Source: Methanobacterium sp. (GTDB lineage Archaea; Methanobacteriota; Methanobacteria; Methanobacteriales; Methanobacteriaceae). Taken from it: a DNA stretch of 7,267 nucleotides. Made by a program: the position numbers and the translations under genes. The stretch is taken from contig PMNN01000104.1 in assembly GCA_003161815.1 (NCBI GenBank), positions 751 through 8,017 of the forward strand. Direction: 5' to 3'. Positions 6,472-7,267 of this stretch are shown piece by piece. Numbering within the stretch: the stretch's first letter is position 1; each line of letters opens with the position of its first letter. Below the pieces are notes generated by a model. That model searched no databases. It saw only the letters and a program-made list of their open reading frames with translations, and was not told the DNA's origin.

Positions 6472-6540
6472 AAAGGTAAGAATAGGATTTATTTTTATCA
6501 TCTGTTAATAGATTATCATTCAATCCCATTCCTTACTCTT
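6472..6540. repeat. Imperfect inverted repeat, possible RNA hairpin
   Basis: The arm at 6472-6489 pairs with the arm at 6522-6540. Read as + strand RNA there are fifteen Watson-Crick pairs, one G-U pair, two A-C mismatches and one bulged C. Read as minus-strand RNA the two mismatches become G-U pairs and only one C-A mismatch remains, so the stem is more stable in a transcript heading toward dadD. The 32-base loop holds a small nested stem (ATCT/AGAT) and a repeated TTATCAT. It lies 132-200 bases before the dadD start codon. It may be a leader structure, a small RNA or a DNA site. Confidence 0.45.
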
Positions 6541-6676
6541 GAAGAATAATAATAATATTAATTGTAAAATTAGATAAATTAGTTACTAAATAATATTAGT
6601 TCAAGGCAAATATTTTTTTGCATATTTCATTATTTTACTGATTGATTTAAAAAAATCTTAAATTTTAAATAAATTT

Positions 6677-6684
6677 GAGGAGGA
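6677..6684 (+). promoter_or_regulatory. Strong Shine-Dalgarno site of hisG
   Basis: GAGGAGGA ends six bases before the ATG at 6691. It is the strongest ribosome site in the window and fixes the hisG start. Confidence 0.85.
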
Positions 6685-6690
6685 TTTACT

Positions 6691-7267
6691 ATGCAGATTA
6701 GAATTGCTCTGCCATCTAAGGGAAGGATAAGTGATCCCGCTGTTAAACTTTTAGAAAAAGCTGGTATAGGTTTGAAGGATAATATTAACAGGAAACTTTT
6801 TTCAGAGACTTTTGATGAAGATATCAGTGTCATGTTTACTCGTGCGGCGGATATTCCGGAGTTTGTAGCGGATGGTGCAGCAGATCTGGGGATGACTGGA
6901 TTAGATTTAATAGAAGAGAACGAAGTCAACGTGGAGATCCTAGAGGATCTGAAGTTTGGAAAAGCTAAGTTAGTGTTAGCTGCACCAGAAGATTCTCATA
7001 TTAATAATTTATCTGACATTAAGTATGGTTCCATGGTGGCAACTGAGTTCCCGAATCTAACCGAGAAATATTTGAAAACTAAAGGTATACTAACTAAAAT
7101 AGTTGAGTTAAGTGGTTCCACAGAGATTGCTCCTTTCATTGGGGTTGCAGATATCATAGCAGACCTCACTAGCACTGGAACTACTTTGAAAATGAATCAT
7201 TTAAAGATTATAGACACTATTCTAGAGAGTTCAATTAAGCTTATTGCTAATAAAGGGAGTTTTCAAA
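6691..7267 (+). CDS. hisG: ATP phosphoribosyltransferase, 3' part cut by window end
   Basis: HisG joins ATP and PRPP to give phosphoribosyl-ATP, the first and usually feedback-controlled step of histidine biosynthesis, in the cytoplasm. The visible 192 codons begin with the typical strand LPSKGRI (7-13). [14 protein letters not shown] (49-62) and [11 protein letters not shown] (64-74) follow, then the PRPP-binding loop DLTSTGTTL (158-166), preceded by the SGSTEIAP segment (141-148). The catalytic core is therefore nearly complete. The frame is open at the window edge, so the C terminus is missing. Methanogen HisG is usually the long form of about 285 residues with a regulatory ACT-like C-terminal domain, which would lie outside. 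The gene is divergent from dadD. I recall the same neighbour pair in related Methanobacteriales, unverified. Confidence 0.95.
   Translation, partial: MQIRIALPSKGRISDPAVKLLEKAGIGLKDNINRKLFSETFDEDISVMFTRAADIPEFVADGAADLGMTGLDLIEENEVNVEILEDLKFGKAKLVLAAPEDSHINNLSDIKYGSMVATEFPNLTEKYLKTKGILTKIVELSGSTEIAPFIGVADIIADLTSTGTTLKMNHLKIIDTILESSIKLIANKGSFQ

Larger units (their letters stand above)
6341..6690. other. 350-base divergent gap between dadD and hisG
   Basis: No convincing gene lies here. The gap is very AT-rich and must hold the promoters of dadD (-) and hisG (+). It contains AAT-type simple repeats on both sides (about 6404-6417 and 6545-6557), a GAATATTC palindrome near dadD and a long imperfect inverted repeat in the middle. 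A TATA-like GCATATTT (about 6620-6627) could serve hisG with a leader of about 40 bases, but it is a weak match. The gap is longer than a simple promoter pair needs. Confidence 0.5.

Noticed and set aside
6440..6510. C/D box-like motifs (CTGA, ATGATTT, GATGATA) considered as a guide RNA
   Set aside because: The boxes are degenerate and on different strands, and no consistent C-D'-C'-D order can be built.
6472..6540. A known SAM or SAH riboswitch in the dadD leader
   Set aside because: I do not see the conserved core of any such class, and these classes are essentially bacterial. The hairpin is reported only as an unknown structure.
6460..6549. A 29-codon + strand open frame upstream of hisG, considered as a histidine leader peptide
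   Set aside because: It has only two separated His codons, no Shine-Dalgarno site and no attenuator T-run after it. It is probably a by-product of the inverted repeat.
6630..6929. Minus-strand open frame of 99 codons across the hisG start
   Set aside because: It is antisense to a clear HisG with a strong ribosome site, and its own upstream signals are absent.

Overview
The window looks like chromosomal DNA of an AT-rich, mesophilic methanogenic archaeon, most likely a Methanobacterium-like member of the Methanobacteriales. The reasons are an archaeal-type TruD, a 5'-deoxyadenosine/SAH/MTA deaminase of the DadD kind, a small glycine-rich four-helix membrane protein resembling the methanobacterial DUF5518 family, Shine-Dalgarno sites matching an archaeal 16S tail (GGAGG, GGTGA), and oligo-T terminators without GC-rich stems. 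The assignment comes from protein character alone; there is no rRNA in the window. I see no mobile element, CRISPR array, tRNA or rRNA.

Layout, left to right. Positions 1-33 may be the last codons of a gene entering from the left, followed by T-runs. On the + strand, 172-621 encodes a small zinc deaminase strikingly like yeast cytosine deaminase (Fcy1). It converges on a minus-strand two-gene operon: a cysteine version of the UGSC selenoprotein family (1914-2438), then a 404-residue uncharacterised protein (649-1863). A divergent promoter region separates that operon from a 132-residue four-helix membrane protein (2567-2965, +). Next come three minus-strand genes. truD (3007-4260) is tRNA pseudouridine-13 synthase. 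A HAD phosphatase (4338-5027) is the downstream gene of an operon headed by dadD (5054-6340). A 350-base AT-rich gap with a strong imperfect inverted repeat separates dadD from hisG (6691 to the edge, +), which is cut by the window end at codon 192.

How the genes fit together. The window is a mix of housekeeping and accessory genes rather than one pathway. Two unrelated deaminases serve base or nucleoside salvage: the cytosine deaminase would feed uracil to pyrimidine salvage, and DadD recycles 5'-deoxyadenosine and other products of SAM chemistry. The HAD phosphatase 26 bases behind dadD could act on a sugar phosphate in that salvage route (inference). hisG starts histidine biosynthesis, and truD modifies tRNA.

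The least understood part is the UGSC-Cys/404-residue protein pair. It looks like a two-subunit redox system of unknown substrate and is the best candidate here for an undescribed biochemical system. Two non-coding signals also stand out: the palindrome GAATATTC, tandem at an 11-base period upstream of truD and present once upstream of dadD at nearly the same distance from the start codon, and the 69-base inverted repeat in the dadD-hisG gap.
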